Source: Gammaproteobacteria bacterium (GTDB taxonomy: Bacteria; Pseudomonadota; Gammaproteobacteria; Pseudomonadales; Pseudohongiellaceae). Taken from it: 64,000 nt of DNA. The stretch covers positions 181,458 through 245,457 of the forward strand of contig JABJIC010000018.1 in NCBI GenBank assembly GCA_018661465.1, written 5' to 3'. The translations under genes and the position numbers were made by a program. The notes under the pieces were generated by a model that was given only the letters and a program-made list of their open reading frames with translations, was not told the origin of the DNA and did no database searches. Shown here piece by piece: positions 9,517-19,700 of this stretch. Position 1 is the stretch's first letter. Each line of letters opens with the position of its first letter.

Positions 9517-11301
9517 TCACGACTTGTAAAGAGGGGGGAGTGCATACTGCTGTTCCTGCAGTTCTTGCTTTCTTTTTTGCTGTCGAGATTTGCGTAAGCT
9601 GGTAACCAGCTTTGAAAGAGCTGCCGAGTCGAACGTTCTAGCTGTGCCGCTTTGATTCTCGCTGCAAAACAGAGAAGATTGAATGGCATGAACATGCTCG
9701 TGTAATTCTGGAGCTTGTTGCTGTTGCAAAATATCTTCCATGGAAATTACTTGTATGTCATTGAAAAAGTGATTGCACCATATGATCAAGGATACTCGAA
9801 TACGATTAAGGTCGGAGCCAGCAAGGGTTTTACTTAGTTGACTAAATGCAACTGACTCGTTGTTCTCTACGGAATAACGCGCCTTGAATTGCTGTAGCTT
9901 TCCTCGCAGGAATTCAGAAATTTCTTCACGATTGGGCAGCAGCACCAATCTATATATGCTGAAGGCAACGATAAGGAATGCCAAAAGAATAGCGTAATTC
10001 ATCCATCTTGCTTCAACTTCAATAAACTCAGTTTGAGCTTGTTCGTCGATCATGTCTTGGCTTAGCTCGGGAACAGCAGCCAACAAATCTTCGATATTTT
10101 CAGTGCTTGCTACTGCCTGTTCAGACGGAACCACTCCCTGAATATTAGCGACGACAAATCGGGTAGCAGGAACTACAGTGGATTCAAGTTGATCGGTATC
10201 TATATTCCACCAGGGGACACTAATCTCTGGAATTGTGATATTCCCCTCCCGGATTGGAACTACAGTTGTTGTTTCGACCCGTGTGCCGACAATAGCGCCC
10301 TCAACAAATGTTCTTTGGATGTCAGCTGGATCTGGGTAGAGGTTTACACCTTCTATTTCTGTATTGGAGAAGGGAGGCAGCACAGCTCCATCCAGGCCGT
10401 ATGCAACCATGGTTATAGTTCTTACTACGCTGTCGCCCACCCGTAGGTCATCGATGTCAGCGCTCCATGTCTCTTCCAGAGTCAATCCGCTCACAGGCAG
10501 CCAGAAGTCACTATTTTGAACAGCAGCTGGTCTTTCTTTAACATCGATTGAAATACCTTCAATAAATGCTGTAACTCGTCTGGTATTTAGGTTTCTGAAG
10601 ACGAAGTTACTTGACCCGTCTGTTACTTCGCCACGGAATAGTATGTCGGGAATATCCAGAGGACCGCTGCGTTGAGGAAAGATCACATAACGCTTTTCAT
10701 AGACGCCGAATCGTTCTCCGTCGATAAGCTTTTCATATTGATTAGGAGACCCGATTAGTTGGATAACAGTATCGTCCATTTCTAACTCGGTGAACTGCGG
10801 GTTTCTGATTCCGTTAATCGTGTAATAGAGCCTAACGGTAAAGAGCAATTGTTCTTGAACGTAGACCGCGTCCTTATTAACTTCGATTTCTAAGAACAGT
10901 TCTTCATCTGATTGGTTGGATCTGGGGCCTTCGTTAGAGACGGTTATGGTTATAGGCTCGGTGGTTTGCCCTGATATTTCAAGGGGAGGGATTTCCAGTT
11001 CGCCTTCGTTAAGAGGGAACAAGGTGACAATATAATCTGTCCAGGACTCGACAGCGCCATTGATGCTGCGAATCTGACTAGAAGTTCTTGTGCCCAGCAC
11101 GTCAAAGTCTGAAGTTAGGGGCGTTAGGTCCAGTTGCATACCCTGGCGCTGTTCGAATACTCGTATAGTGAGTGTTAGTGTTTCGCCTCTGGCAACTTCA
11201 TTTCTGTCAACGCTAAGCTCTAATTCCTGCGCTTGTAGACTGCTAGAGAATAATAGGAATACAGATAACATTGCGAGCAAGGAGTTTGTGAAATGTCTCA
11301 C
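9517..11301 (-). CDS. batD: BatD-like protein (oxygen tolerance family)
   Basis: A 594-residue exported protein. It has a signal peptide (residues 1 to about 24, hydrophobic core LLAMLSVFLLF, cleavage near LQAQ), then long beta-rich BatD repeats (ELSVDRNEVARGETLTLTI), a single membrane segment near residues 435-455 and a cytoplasmic tail. BatD belongs to the Bacteroides aerotolerance cluster; its molecular function is unproven, although the family is linked to envelope stress. Its start overlaps the batB/batC stop by 4 bases (ATGA), indicating translational coupling. Confidence 0.92.
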   Translation of the reverse strand: MRHFTNSLLAMLSVFLLFSSSLQAQELELSVDRNEVARGETLTLTIRVFEQRQGMQLDLTPLTSDFDVLGTRTSSQIRSINGAVESWTDYIVTLFPLNEGELEIPPLEISGQTTEPITITVSNEGPRSNQSDEELFLEIEVNKDAVYVQEQLLFTVRLYYTINGIRNPQFTELEMDDTVIQLIGSPNQYEKLIDGERFGVYEKRYVIFPQRSGPLDIPDILFRGEVTDGSSNFVFRNLNTRRVTAFIEGISIDVKERPAAVQNSDFWLPVSGLTLEETWSADIDDLRVGDSVVRTITMVAYGLDGAVLPPFSNTEIEGVNLYPDPADIQRTFVEGAIVGTRVETTTVVPIREGNITIPEISVPWWNIDTDQLESTVVPATRFVVANIQGVVPSEQAVASTENIEDLLAAVPELSQDMIDEQAQTEFIEVEARWMNYAILLAFLIVAFSIYRLVLLPNREEISEFLRGKLQQFKARYSVENNESVAFSQLSKTLAGSDLNRIRVSLIIWCNHFFNDIQVISMEDILQQQQAPELHEHVHAIQSSLFCSENQSGTARTFDSAALSKLVTSLRKSRQQKRKQELQEQQYALPPLYKS

Positions 11302-13082
11302 CAGATTTGTCCTCCATCCTGTGTGCTGTTAGCTGTGCCGTTGAGTTGTCGCTGTCGGTACTGATAACGAAACTTTCTGCGCAAGAGCTCACCTGGATCG
11401 TCTTCGATGCGACGTAGCCACTGCTCTACTGATTGCTGTTCTTCAAATTCTTCATTGCTGGTGTCGCTAGGAGTATTTTGTTCGCTATTTGACTCAGAGC
11501 TCTCTTGTTCTTCAGGTGCTTCGTTTTGCTGTTCCTGCTGTTGCTGATCCTGGTTTCCTTCCTGGCTTTCTTGATCTTGTTGCTCGCTGCTTTCCTGTTC
11601 TTCTTCCGACTCACTGTCTGAATTCTGTTGAGACTCGTTTTCTTCACTTTCTCCGTCTTGTTGCTCGCCGCTCTCTGCTTCTTCCTGTTGTAGCAGTTGC
11701 TCGACTATTTCCCGGTTTTGTATGGCGTCAGCATGATCGGGAACAACACCCAGAGTGAGATCGTATGCAGCAATCGCTTCGGCGTAGTTACCGGTTAGTG
11801 CCAAAGAGTTAGCCCTATTATAGTGAGCGTCAGGTGTGTCGAGAGCGCTATAGGAGGCGATAGCCGCTTCGTAACTCCCTGCGCGATAACTGGCTGCGCC
11901 TTGCCAGTCACTGGACTCAAAGAGCAGGGCGGCGCCAGCATGATCTTCTGCGGCGAATGCCTCAGCACCTCGTTGATCTTTTCTCTTCCAGAAGTCCATC
12001 CATTCTGCAGCCTGAGCTGGTTGGCTGGGAAGCATTAAGCCGCTTCCAGTAATCAGGATCAAGCTGAATAACCAGCCGCGACGAAAACTGAATGCAGCCA
12101 AAGGAAGCACTAACAATAATAACCAGGGCCCAGTCTCATACCAGACGTCGAACTCTTCCTCTACATCAGAAAGCTGTTCGTCTTCCAGGGGGTTGAAGTC
12201 TGTAAGCAAAAAGGCGAGATCGGAATCCGCTAGCTGTATGTCGTGATAGCGGCCGTTGACTCTGTTGGCAAGTGACTGCAATACGTTCTTATTCAGAGTG
12301 GGTATTACCATGCTGCCGTCTTCATTGGTGAGAAAAGAGCCGTCGCTGGTGCGAATCGGCGCACCTTCTTCCGTTCCTATGCCCATCACCAATAACTCGT
12401 AGCCAGTGCCTTCAAGCTGTTCGGTAATTAGCAATTCCTGATCGAAACCACTAATTCCATCCGTCATTAATAGTATCTTGCCTTGAATAGCCTCGATGTC
12501 GTCCAGCAGTCCGATTGCGAGATCTATGGCTGCTACTGGGTTGCTACCGAAAAGCGGCATGATATTGGGGTTCAGAGAAGGAACCAGAGCGGAAATAGTG
12601 ATTACATCGTCAGTTAATGGAGTGACGGTGTGAGCGTCGCCGGCATAGACCACGAGGGCTGTCTGTCCTTCTTCTCTCAGGGTGAGTATGTCTCGTAGTT
12701 TTCTCTTGGCCAGGTCGATGCGGCTGGGAGCATGATCGGGTGCGAACATGGACAGGGAAAGATCCAGCACTATTACCAGTGCGTCTTCTCTCTTTTGTAC
12801 CGGTTGTGGAAGCTTTTCCCATACTGGCCCGGCAAGAGCTAGTACTGATAATAGCCAGGCGGCAAGCAACAGTAGAAGCGGGGTTCGCTGTGCAGCGTTT
12901 TTGCTGCGGTCCAGTAAATAGGGCAATAGGGATTTATCAATGGCTTTGTCCCATGCAGTAACTACGGAATTCACTCGCCACATGGCGCCGAAAAACAGCA
13001 GAACAGGAATTAACGCCAGTAACCAAAAAGGTCTCAGGAAATGAAATTCCTCAAAGAGGCTGACTGGAAGCAGTATATCCAT
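11298..13082 (-). CDS. BatB/BatC fusion: VWA domain plus TPR protein
   Basis: A 594-residue membrane protein. Two N-terminal hydrophobic segments precede a von Willebrand A domain with a MIDAS motif (DLSLS) near residues 107-111. Another hydrophobic stretch near 325-365 leads to tetratricopeptide repeats (about 390-465). After these comes a very long glutamine/glutamate/serine-rich stretch and a basic C-terminus. BatB and BatC are separate genes in Bacteroides; a joined form is common in proteobacteria. The VWA domain probably binds protein partners through a metal ion. The gene overlaps both batA (1 base) and batD (4 bases). Confidence 0.92.
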   Translation of the reverse strand: MDILLPVSLFEEFHFLRPFWLLALIPVLLFFGAMWRVNSVVTAWDKAIDKSLLPYLLDRSKNAAQRTPLLLLLAAWLLSVLALAGPVWEKLPQPVQKREDALVIVLDLSLSMFAPDHAPSRIDLAKRKLRDILTLREEGQTALVVYAGDAHTVTPLTDDVITISALVPSLNPNIMPLFGSNPVAAIDLAIGLLDDIEAIQGKILLMTDGISGFDQELLITEQLEGTGYELLVMGIGTEEGAPIRTSDGSFLTNEDGSMVIPTLNKNVLQSLANRVNGRYHDIQLADSDLAFLLTDFNPLEDEQLSDVEEEFDVWYETGPWLLLLVLPLAAFSFRRGWLFSLILITGSGLMLPSQPAQAAEWMDFWKRKDQRGAEAFAAEDHAGAALLFESSDWQGAASYRAGSYEAAIASYSALDTPDAHYNRANSLALTGNYAEAIAAYDLTLGVVPDHADAIQNREIVEQLLQQEEAESGEQQDGESEENESQQNSDSESEEEQESSEQQDQESQEGNQDQQQQEQQNEAPEEQESSESNSEQNTPSDTSNEEFEEQQSVEQWLRRIEDDPGELLRRKFRYQYRQRQLNGTANSTQDGGQIW

Positions 13083-14140
13083 CAGGCTTCTTTAGCCTCC
13101 GTTATGATCAATTCGTCTTCATCGTCATTATTCATGCGTGCTCTGCCAGCCAATGACATCCAAGGGATAGAAAACAAGGCTAAAATGAAACTGATTAGAA
13201 TTGAAGCACCGAGAGGCCAGTAAAATAATACTCTGGTGGGTCGGTATGTTTGTTCATCCTGTTCGATTGTCTCGAGCCGGTCCAATTCTTCATAAATGTC
13301 TACCAGATCATTTACATCGCGAGCTCTAAAATACCTGCCACCGGTGGATTCGGCGATCTGAGTCAAGACGGCTTCGTCCAGTTCGGCAGAGGGGTTGATT
13401 GCTCGTGCTCCGAAAAAGGTTCGCTGTACGACCTGGTCAGCACCGATGCCAATCGTGTAGATCTTGATGTTTTCAGCCTGTGCCAATTGTCCGGCTTGCT
13501 CCGGAGATACGGCACCAGCATTGTTCACGCCATCTGTTAGCAGTACCAGAACACGACTGTTTTCCGGACGGGTTCGAAGGTGAAGAACCCCCAGACCGAT
13601 GGCGTCGCCAATCGCCGTCGCAGATTCTTCAATAATTCCAATTTCAGCTTCTTCAAGTAGAGTACCTACGGTTTCTCTGTCGAAGGTCAGTGGCGCCTGA
13701 ACATAGGCATGAGCGGCAAAGAGTATTAGCCCAAGGCGATCACCTTCCCGGCGTTCAACAAAATCACCTACCACTGCTTTGACCACATCTATTCTGGAAG
13801 CCTGACGGTTGCCTACAACCATATCCTGAGCTTCCATTGATCCTGAGATGTCTACAGAAAGCATCAAGTCTCGGCCAGTGGAGGGGAGTTGGACGGGGTC
13901 TCCCAACCATTGCGGGCGACTGGCTGCCAATATAATCAAAAGCCAGATTAGTGTGCAGCAGATCAGGTTTAATAAGCGGCCTGAAGTGAGGTTTTCATTA
14001 TCAGATTGCAAGCGACTGAGAATGCTGAAAAAAGGTACATACAGAGCGGCATCCTGCCTGGGTGCACGGGAGAACACTTTGTAGATGATCAGCGGGAGAG
14101 GCAGAGCCAGGAATACATATGGCCAGGTAAATTCAAGCAT
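13082..14140 (-). CDS. batA: BatA-like VWA-domain membrane protein
   Basis: A 352-residue protein with an N-terminal hydrophobic anchor, a second segment near residues 60-75, a VWA domain with the complete MIDAS motif DISGS near residues 95-99 (followed by VLLTDGVNNAG), and a C-terminal membrane helix near 310-330. It is the second VWA protein of the BAT cluster and is likely to display its VWA domain in the periplasm. The start overlaps the end of the DUF4381 gene by eight bases and its stop overlaps batB/C by one base. Confidence 0.93.
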   Translation of the reverse strand: MLEFTWPYVFLALPLPLIIYKVFSRAPRQDAALYVPFFSILSRLQSDNENLTSGRLLNLICCTLIWLLIILAASRPQWLGDPVQLPSTGRDLMLSVDISGSMEAQDMVVGNRQASRIDVVKAVVGDFVERREGDRLGLILFAAHAYVQAPLTFDRETVGTLLEEAEIGIIEESATAIGDAIGLGVLHLRTRPENSRVLVLLTDGVNNAGAVSPEQAGQLAQAENIKIYTIGIGADQVVQRTFFGARAINPSAELDEAVLTQIAESTGGRYFRARDVNDLVDIYEELDRLETIEQDEQTYRPTRVLFYWPLGASILISFILALFSIPWMSLAGRARMNNDDEDELIITEAKEA

Positions 14141-14687
14141 TGCTACCTAGCTCCTCTGTAGCCGACACACTTTCTGCAGTGTCGGCATCATCTTGCTGGT
14201 AGAGGCTTGCCACCCAGGCGCGACCAAATTCGTGCATCTTTTCCACGTCCACATCGCAACTAAGCTGGAATCGACTTTCTTTAAGGCTGATTGCGATGTC
14301 TTCATTCATCAGTGAAGCGTCACCTGACTGAGTTATGAAATCAAGCCAAGACTGACCACTGAGGCTGGCTACATTGCTATTGGGGTAATGATAGATAGCG
14401 ACTCTGCGCAATACCGAATTGAATTGGTTTGCGTATCGCAGCTTTAACTCATTTAGATCGCTTTGCTCAGACTCGGCAAAAGAGATGTAGCAGTTTTCTA
14501 ATTCGTTCAGGGCAAACTCTCTTATCTTTTGGAAGCGTCGTTGCTGATTGATTTTACGGATCCCAACAATAAGAAGAACCAGCAGAATCACAGCCAATAC
14601 CCACCATCCCGGAGCCGGAGGCCAAAAGGGCACGGCTTCAGGAAGATGTATGTCAGCTAGCTGAGCTAGGAGTTCTTCGCTATCCAT
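14133..14687 (-). CDS. DUF4381 domain membrane protein
   Basis: This is a 184-residue protein. A short N-terminus (LAQLADIHLPEAVPFWPPAPGWW) leads into one membrane helix at about residues 28-45, followed by a mainly helical cytoplasmic domain. The proline-rich LPEA..FWPPAPGWW entry is the hallmark of DUF4381, a family found between DUF58 and batA in proteobacterial BAT operons. No enzymatic motif is seen; it may bridge MoxR/DUF58 to the VWA proteins (inference). It overlaps the DUF58 gene by 22 bases and batA by 8. Confidence 0.88.
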   Translation of the reverse strand: MDSEELLAQLADIHLPEAVPFWPPAPGWWVLAVILLVLLIVGIRKINQQRRFQKIREFALNELENCYISFAESEQSDLNELKLRYANQFNSVLRRVAIYHYPNSNVASLSGQSWLDFITQSGDASLMNEDIAISLKESRFQLSCDVDVEKMHEFGRAWVASLYQQDDADTAESVSATEELGSNA

Positions 14688-15649
14688 GTACGGACCTGTT
14701 CCACTACCAATTCATTGGTGCGTAATTTAAGTAGACGAATTTTAAGCTTATCCAGTTCTGACTCGAGACCTGCCATTCGTTGTTGAAATTGCTCGCGATA
14801 ACGACTTCTTGCCTTGGGACTATGGGTATTGAGTGCTCCTTTGCTGGAGCCATCGGTAATGCTGTAAACCCCGGGTACTGGCAAGGATTCTTCAAGGGCA
14901 TCGTAGATCATGCAGCAGACTACATTGTTATGTTGAGAAAGTTGATTGAGGTACTGCAGCGCCTTGTCATCAAAGGTCGTAAAATCGGAAACTATATAAA
15001 GTGTGCTGCCGGGCTTGGTTATTCTGCGGATTTGTCCTAGAGCATGAGCCAGGCCGGGTTTAAAATCCGGGTTTACAGGATGGGGATAGGTTTCCGGGTC
15101 TTTAACTTCCTGCAATTGTTGATTGTATTGATACACTTGATTGAGCAAATGTAGTGCTGAGCGCCTGCTTCTTTTTGGCCTGACCAGACTGGAATCCCAA
15201 TCTGAAAATACCAAACCGCCCACTCGATCACCGTTATCAATAGCGAGCCAGCAGAACAAAGCAGCAACTTGTGCGGCTACTACAGACTTGAACGCGACCT
15301 GAGAGCCAAAATACATATTATGAGTCTGGTCGACCGCGATAATAACGGGCCTTTCTCTTTCTTCACGGAAGACTTTAGTGAACGGTCGATTCGTGCGAGC
15401 GGTGACACGCCAGTCAATCAGGCGGATATCATCACCTGGCTGATAGGGGCGAAACTCTTCGAAGTCGATGCCGCGTCCGCGCATTTTTGACAGATGGAGT
15501 CCTGATATTCCCGCTATAGAGCGGTTATGGACAAGATACTCCAGGGTTTTCGCTGCATGGCGCTGGAGTAGCAGTTGATCCAGGGTGACAACAGCCCCGG
15601 TGCTCTGATACCGCGCTTGGTGTGGATCGATTTTTAGCCTGGCTGACAT
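14666..15649 (-). CDS. DUF58 domain protein of the BAT operon
   Basis: A 327-residue soluble protein with the DUF58 signature (FRPYQPGDDIRLIDWRVTAR) near residues 66-85 and a VWA-like core (VIIAVDQTHNM, then LYIVSDF). Unlike the DUF58 paralogue at 6144-7109 it lacks N-terminal membrane segments, so the two are distinct subtypes. It starts 20 bases after the intact moxR and overlaps the DUF4381 gene. It probably works with MoxR on the downstream VWA proteins. Confidence 0.92.
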   Translation of the reverse strand: MSARLKIDPHQARYQSTGAVVTLDQLLLQRHAAKTLEYLVHNRSIAGISGLHLSKMRGRGIDFEEFRPYQPGDDIRLIDWRVTARTNRPFTKVFREERERPVIIAVDQTHNMYFGSQVAFKSVVAAQVAALFCWLAIDNGDRVGGLVFSDWDSSLVRPKRSRRSALHLLNQVYQYNQQLQEVKDPETYPHPVNPDFKPGLAHALGQIRRITKPGSTLYIVSDFTTFDDKALQYLNQLSQHNNVVCCMIYDALEESLPVPGVYSITDGSSKGALNTHSPKARSRYREQFQQRMAGLESELDKLKIRLLKLRTNELVVEQVRTWIAKNS

Positions 15650-15669
15650 GTGACGCCTTTAGCCTTCGG

Positions 15670-16629
15670 TTAAGCTGAAGGAACGCGTTCGCGAATAGTC
15701 TCAAGGACCTTGTCTGGAGTTATTCCACTTGCCTCTGCTTCAAAGGTAAGCAGGATGCGATGGCGAAGAACGTCAAACATTATCTCCTGAACATCGTCCG
15801 GGCTGACATAATCACGCCCCTGTATCCAGGCGTGAGCTCGCGCACAACGGTCCAGGGATATAGTTCCCCGCGGGCTGGCGCCGTATTCTAGCCATGACGT
15901 CAAGTCTTCACCGTAGTTCTCTGGGTTTCGAGTGGCCATGATTAGCTGAATGATATATTCCTCAACTTCAGGGGCCATATGCATAGACAGGATTTCCTGT
16001 CGTGCAGCAAACAATTCTTCCTGGGAAATCTGACGAGGTGCCTCAGGAACTTTCATCTGAGCTTCTTCTCTTACCAGGTTCAAAATTTCGCGCTCTGCTT
16101 CAACTTGAGGGTAACCAATAGTTACGTGCATCAAGAATCTGTCTAATTGAGCCTCTGGCAGGGGGTAAGTACCTTCCTGTTCAATTGGGTTTTGCGTAGC
16201 CATTACTAAAAACAAAGGAGGAAGGGTGAAGGATTCGCGGCCCACACTCACCGTACGCTCACCCATAGCTTCCAATAAGGCAGACTGAACTTTGGCAGGG
16301 GCTCTGTTAATTTCATCGGCTAGAACCAGATTGTGGAAAATCGGGCCTTGCTGGAATCGGAAAGAGCCATCTTCAGGACGGTATACCTCGGTACCTGTTA
16401 TATCGCTGGGCAATAGGTCGGGTGTAAACTGAATTCGATGAAAGTCACCTTCAACGGCTTTGGACAGGTCCTTGATTGCCTTGGTTTTTGCCAGACCTGG
16501 TGCACCTTCTACGAGGAGGTGACCATCTGCCAGCATGGCAATCAACAAACGATCAATTAGGCGCTCCTGTCCAATAATCTGATGGGATAACCAAGTCTTG
16601 AGTTCTGTTATTATTCCATGGTGGCTCAT
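15670..16629 (-). CDS. MoxR-family AAA+ ATPase (intact copy)
   Basis: This is a 319-residue AAA+ ATPase with Walker A (GAPGLAKT, about residues 41-48), Walker B ([11 protein letters not shown]), sensor 1 (MATQNPIEQEGTYPLPEAQLDR region) and sensor 2 (SPRGTISLDR). It heads the BAT operon and is the only complete MoxR in the window; the copy at 5097-6101 is broken. MoxR proteins act as chaperone-like ATPases for VWA proteins. A promoter-like pair (16678-16705, minus strand) lies about 40 bases upstream of the start. Confidence 0.95.
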   Translation of the reverse strand: MSHHGIITELKTWLSHQIIGQERLIDRLLIAMLADGHLLVEGAPGLAKTKAIKDLSKAVEGDFHRIQFTPDLLPSDITGTEVYRPEDGSFRFQQGPIFHNLVLADEINRAPAKVQSALLEAMGERTVSVGRESFTLPPLFLVMATQNPIEQEGTYPLPEAQLDRFLMHVTIGYPQVEAEREILNLVREEAQMKVPEAPRQISQEELFAARQEILSMHMAPEVEEYIIQLIMATRNPENYGEDLTSWLEYGASPRGTISLDRCARAHAWIQGRDYVSPDDVQEIMFDVLRHRILLTFEAEASGITPDKVLETIRERVPSA

Positions 16630-16668
16630 ATTTAAGAGTTCTCTGTTGTAAATGTAGCGCGTAAGGCG

Positions 16669-16696
16669 AAGACAGGGATTTTAAACGTTTTATGAT
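16669..16696 (+). promoter_or_regulatory. Candidate promoter for the NAD-glutamate dehydrogenase gene
   Basis: AAGACA (16669-16674) and TATGAT (16691-16696) are 16 bases apart on the plus strand. The match is moderate (four and five of six). It would give a leader of about 65 bases. It occupies nearly the same bases as the opposite-facing BAT promoter. Confidence 0.35.
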
Positions 16697-16705
16697 GGAT
16701 GTCTA
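16678..16705 (-). promoter_or_regulatory. Likely sigma-70 promoter of the BAT operon
   Basis: On the minus strand TAGACA (16700-16705) and TAAAAT (16678-16683) are separated by 16 bases, each one mismatch from consensus. Transcription would start near 16671, giving a leader of about 40 bases ahead of moxR. The site overlaps a candidate divergent promoter for the glutamate dehydrogenase gene. Confidence 0.5.
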
Positions 16706-16767
16706 GGCGAAGATTGTAGCGGAATGTAGCTTGGGATGTGGTGTTCAGCGAATAGTGGTGAGAACAG

Positions 16768-19700
16768 ATGGCGATACAAAGAAATCTATCAGAATCCAGG
16801 CTTTTTGAGATTCTCGATAGTAAGTTCCATAAGAAATTTTCAGCAGCTAAGGCTGAAAGGCTAAAAATCTTTTCCAGGCGTTATTTCGCCAGCACCTCAG
16901 ATACGGAACTTAACCGTATTTCAGCCAAGGCGAACTACAAAGCAGTGATATCGGCTTGGGATTTCATTCAGCGTAGGGACTCCAATACACCGCAAATCAG
17001 CATTATAGACAGTTCAACTGCTGATAAATCGGACAATCTGGCGACCACTATTTATATACTGCTAGAGGATATGCCTTTCCTGGTGGATTCGATTCGTCAG
17101 TCTCTCACCCGCAGTAAAGTAAATACCCAGGCGATAAATAATACGGTCATCTACGTTAGTCGTGGTGGCGGGAAAAAAGCTAGCTTGGGTCGACTGAGTT
17201 CGGTTTATGCCAACTCATCCAGTAATTCTAGTACGGAAGCTTTGGCTGTTATCCAATGTTCCTATCTCGACGAGGAGCAAAGCAAGCAGGTGGAAGCCGG
17301 GTTGAGAGACACCCTGAAACAGGTAGGCGCAGCAGTCTCTGATTTCCCTAAGATGTTGCTTGCCGCTCAGCAGATCAGGAAGAACTTGCTCGAAAGCAAA
17401 GGTACCTTGCCGGTTTCGAAAAGTGAAAAAGACGAGTCCGTTGAATTTCTCTCATGGTTGATAGATAACCATTTTACTTTTCTTGGGTATGAAGAATACA
17501 AAGTCGTTAAAAAGGGCGATGACCATCTGCTTCTTCTCGAAAAGGGGTCGCGACTTGGTGTTTCCAAATACAAAAAGGATATTTCGCCTTCAACGCGAAT
17601 CTCTTCATTGCCGAGAGGTACTGCGAGACTGATCCTGCGAAAACAAATCTGTAGCTTCGCGAAATCTGCGACACCTTCAAAAGTGCATCGGCCAGCTCAT
17701 TACGATTACGTTCTATTAAAAGAGTTTGATTCTAAAGGAGAGGTTTATAAGGAACATCGCTTTCTTGGCCTCTATACATCGGCGGTATATTTTCGTCAAG
17801 CTCTCGACATCCCCTTAATTCGAACCAAGGTTAGCTCTGTACTTGATGCATCTGGCTTTTCTCGAAACGGTCATGATAGTAAAAATTTGCTACAGGTAAT
17901 TAACGTTTTGCCTCGAGATGAATTGTTTCAGATTACTGAGAAACAGCTTCTCGAAACAGCTCTAGGCATTGCGCGTATTCAAGATTCTCGCAGAAGTCGT
18001 TTGTTTATCAGAAAGGATGTTTATGGCAAGTTTTTTTCCTGCCTTATATACGTTCCCAAAGATATTTTTAATACTCGAATACGGTCGAGTATTCAGAGTT
18101 TCTTGTCGGCTGAATTGAAAGCGGAAGCGTCTGAATATAGCACCTTCTCTTCTGAATCGAATTTCACTCGTGTTCATGTGATCTTGAGAGTTCCGCAGAT
18201 CGAAATTGTAAAATACGACACCGATGATTTAGAGCTACGCTTGATAGATCTTATTAAGCCATGGGATGACAGGTTTAGTGAGGGTCTGCTGGTTAATTTG
18301 AGTGAGAAAAAAGCGGCAAAGGTAAGGTCGAAGTACCTGGAGTGTTTCCCGGCAAGTTATAAGGAAACTTATTCGGCGGAGTCGGCAATCGACGATATCA
18401 ATCAAATTGAAACGCTTATTGGTTTGGACGAAGAGCATAAAGTGCATGCGAGCCTTTCAAGTTGCTCTGCTGCAGAAGGCGGCCGATTTAGTTTTAGGAT
18501 TTTTTCAAGAGCTCAGCAGCTGCACCTTTCCGATGTTGCGCCCATTATGGAAAACCTGGGCCTTAATATAATTAGTGAAAAAGCATTTGAATTGTTATCT
18601 GCAGATGGTTACGTAGTCTGGCTCCATGATTTCTCCGTGTTTGCGAAGAAGGGTAGATCTAGTTTTTCAGGCGCAGCCAGAGAAAACTTTGAACAAGCCT
18701 TTATCGCGATCTGGAAACGCAAAGCGGATGATGATGGATTTAGCGAGCTGGTTCTAGCTGCGGATCTGAATTGGAGAGATGTTTCCTTGCTGCGAGCCTA
18801 TGCAGCGTATTTGAAACAGACGCAATTCGGATACAGCACACAATATGTTGCGGAGACTCTTACTGCTTATCATTCGGTGAGTAAATTATTTGTAGACTAC
18901 TTCTATATTCTTTTTGAGCCGGAAGTCAGCGCTCACAAGCGTAAGTCCGCTCCTAGACTACATAGCAAAATCTTGAGCCTTATCGATGAGGTCAATACGC
19001 TTTCTGAGGATAGCGTGCTAAGGGCGCTGTTAGAGTTAATTTCGGCAACTCTTCGGAGTAATTATTTTCAGCACGATACTGAAGGTCAAAGTAAATCCTA
19101 TATTTCAGTAAAGATGGATCCATCGCGCATAAGCCATGTGCCTTTACCAAAACCTGCCTATGAAATATTTGTCTTTTCTCGCCAGGTCGAAGGAGTTCAT
19201 CTGCGCGGTGGAAAAGTTGCAAGAGGCGGCTTGCGCTGGTCTGATCGCCTGGAAGATTACCGTACAGAAGTACTGGGCTTGGTTAAAGCGCAACAGGTTA
19301 AGAACTCGGTTATCGTACCGGTTGGTGCCAAAGGCGGATTTGTTGTTAAGCAAGACTTAAGTAGCATGAACAGAGAGCAATTTCTTGCAGCGGGAATTGA
19401 ATGTTATAGAACATTTATCTGTGGGCTGCTTGATATAACAGATAATAGAACAGCTCGGGGAATCGTCTCTCCGCCACGCATGGTGAGGAGGGATGATGAC
19501 GATCCTTATCTGGTGGTTGCTGCGGATAAGGGAACGGCCACGTTCTCTGATATCGCCAACGGTATAGCTGCTGAATATGACTTCTGGATGGGTGATGGAT
19601 TCGCCTCCGGAGGCAGCAATGGTTATGACCACAAACAAATGGGAATTACTGCTCGTGGCGCCTGGGTATCGGTTCAAAGACATTTCCGCGAAATGGGCAT

